Shown here: positions 5,643 to 6,497 of the stretch, in pieces
Position numbering within the stretch: the first letter of the stretch is position 1
Layout of the letters: each line of letters begins with the position of its first letter
Translations under genes and position numbers: made by a program
From: Nitrospirota bacterium
GTDB lineage: Bacteria > Nitrospinota > Nitrospinia > Nitrospinales > VA-1
Direction: 5' to 3'
Assembly: GCA_003235465.1 (NCBI GenBank)
Contig: QJWD01000035.1
Span: forward strand, 1 to 6,497
DNA length: 6,497 nt
The notes under the pieces: model-generated
The model's database searches: none
Seen by the model: the letters and a program-made list of their open reading frames with translations, nothing else
Told to the model about the DNA's origin: nothing

Positions 5643-6497
5643 TTACACGGGGACTTCCAGGTTCTCCACCAGGTCGCGGATGAGGGCTGCCGTGTCGCCA
5701 TGCCGCCTGCCCGCGCCCTGCGGGGCGGAAGGGATGACGCGGTGGCACAGCACGGGAACCGCGAGCCGCTTGATGTCGTCGGGAACGCAGTAGTCGCGGC
5801 CGAAGAACAGGGCGCGCGCCTTTGCCGCCTGCTTGAGGGTGAGCGCGCCGCGCGGGCTGACGCCGAGGGCCAGGTGGCGGGATTCGCGCGTCGCCGTCAC
5901 CAGGCTCAGGATGTAGTCCACCAGAATGGGGTCCATGCGCACGTGGGCCACCTTGGACTGGATCGCCGTCAGCTCCTGCCGGCTGAGCACCGGCTCGACG
6001 TCGCCGGGCCGGTGGCCGTTCGGCGGGTTGAGCAGCAGGCGGCGCTCGTCCTCCGGCGACGGGTAGCCCATCGACAGGTACATGGTGAAGCGGTCGAGCT
6101 GCGATTCCGGCAGCGGGTGGGTGCCGTGGCTCTCCACCGGGTTCTGCGTCGCGATGACGAAAAACGGCTCCTCCAGCGGGTAGGTGGTGTTGTCCACCGT
6201 CACCTGCCTCTCGTTCATCGCCTCGAGCAGGGCGCTTTGCGTGCGCGGCGTCGAACGGTTGATCTCGTCCGCCATCACGATGTTGGAGAACAGCGGCCCC
6301 TTCTGGAAATGGAAGCGCTTTTCCTCCGCGTCGTAGATCGACACGCCGGTGATGTCCGACGGCAAGATGTCGCTCGTGAACTGGATGCGCCTGAATTCCA
6401 GGTCCAGCGCGCTCGCCAAGGCGTGCGCCAGGGAGGTCTTGCCGACGCCGGGCACGTCCTCGATCATCAGGTGGCCGCGCGAGAGGAGCGTGATGAT
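5643..6497 (-). CDS. MoxR-family AAA+ ATPase (5' end outside window)
   Basis: The visible 284 residues are most of a MoxR-family ATPase; complete members run to about 310-340 residues, so roughly 30-50 N-terminal residues lie beyond 6497. The visible part opens IITLLSRGHLMIEDVPGVGKTS, in which GVGKTS is the Walker A end (bases about 6449-6432). Further along are Walker B IVMADEINR (D77, E78 of the visible part), the conserved RTQSALLEAMNERQVTV, sensor 1 in ATQNP (N119), the SQLDRF arginine finger (R136) and VSPRGALTLKQAA with the sensor 2 arginine in the lid. MoxR proteins are chaperone-like ATPases that mature or insert protein partners, typically encoded next to DUF58 and vWA-domain proteins, as here. 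The frame stays open past the internal Met at 6467, which falls right before Walker A and is not the start. Stop TAA is at 5645-5643. Confidence 0.95.
   Translation of the reverse strand: MITLLSRGHLMIEDVPGVGKTSLAHALASALDLEFRRIQFTSDILPSDITGVSIYDAEEKRFHFQKGPLFSNIVMADEINRSTPRTQSALLEAMNERQVTVDNTTYPLEEPFFVIATQNPVESHGTHPLPESQLDRFTMYLSMGYPSPEDERRLLLNPPNGHRPGDVEPVLSRQELTAIQSKVAHVRMDPILVDYILSLVTATRESRHLALGVSPRGALTLKQAAKARALFFGRDYCVPDDIKRLAVPVLCHRVIPSAPQGAGRRHGDTAALIRDLVENLEVPV

Noticed and set aside
5611..5748. N-terminal extension of DUF58 to 5748
   Set aside because: It overlaps the end of MoxR, is Pro/Arg/Gly-rich, and ATG 5610 has its own GAGGG site directly before the normal family start.
4690..5793. 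Plus-strand 367-codon frame opposite DUF58
   Set aside because: The minus strand encodes the recognisable DUF58 motif and membrane hairpin; the plus-strand product is compositionally biased and motif-free.

Overview
The window is a GC-rich (by eye around 60-65% G+C), almost intergene-free stretch from what looks like a Gram-negative bacterium. Its gene content (an outer-membrane beta-barrel C-terminus, a LolA-like periplasmic protein, FtsX-type permeases, and a MoxR/DUF58 pair) implies an outer membrane. The style fits Desulfobacterota, other proteobacteria or Nitrospinota-like lineages, but nothing here fixes genus or phylum. I saw no tRNA, rRNA, CRISPR array, insertion sequence or integrase.

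Layout: two gene clusters face each other and meet tail to tail at about 4106-4109. The left cluster (plus strand, 1-4109) holds, in order, the last 25 residues of a probable outer-membrane beta-barrel protein, a LolD/MacB-type ABC ATPase (94-804), a first FtsX-like permease (795-1970), a second FtsX-like permease (2047-3348), and a secreted LolA-like 'outer membrane lipoprotein-sorting' protein (3345-4109). The genes overlap or nearly abut, so this looks like one operon. It has the parts of an envelope export route: inner-membrane ATPase plus two permeases, a periplasmic carrier and an outer-membrane protein. It is related to LolCDE-LolA, but its carrier belongs to the LolA-like family rather than clearly to classical LolA, and its cargo cannot be read from sequence.

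The right cluster (minus strand, 6497 down to 4106) holds a MoxR-family AAA+ ATPase (N-terminus beyond the window), a membrane-anchored DUF58 protein (5610-4642), and a small LOG/TIGR00725-type Rossmann-fold protein (4633-4106). MoxR+DUF58 is a widespread pair thought to act in envelope protein maturation. The LOG-type partner, in place of the transglutaminase often seen beside such pairs, is less usual.

The most unexpected structure is the 76-base gap between the two permease genes. It is AT-rich (31/76 G+C), breaks the otherwise tight gene packing, and is flanked by two copies (19 of 22 bases identical) of the second permease's translation start. The upstream copy has the better ribosome binding site and an ATGA overlap with the first permease, and opens a 26-codon micro-ORF that ends in a TGATG overlap with the present start. 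It looks like an insertion or duplication that displaced the ancestral start, or a small coupling leader peptide.
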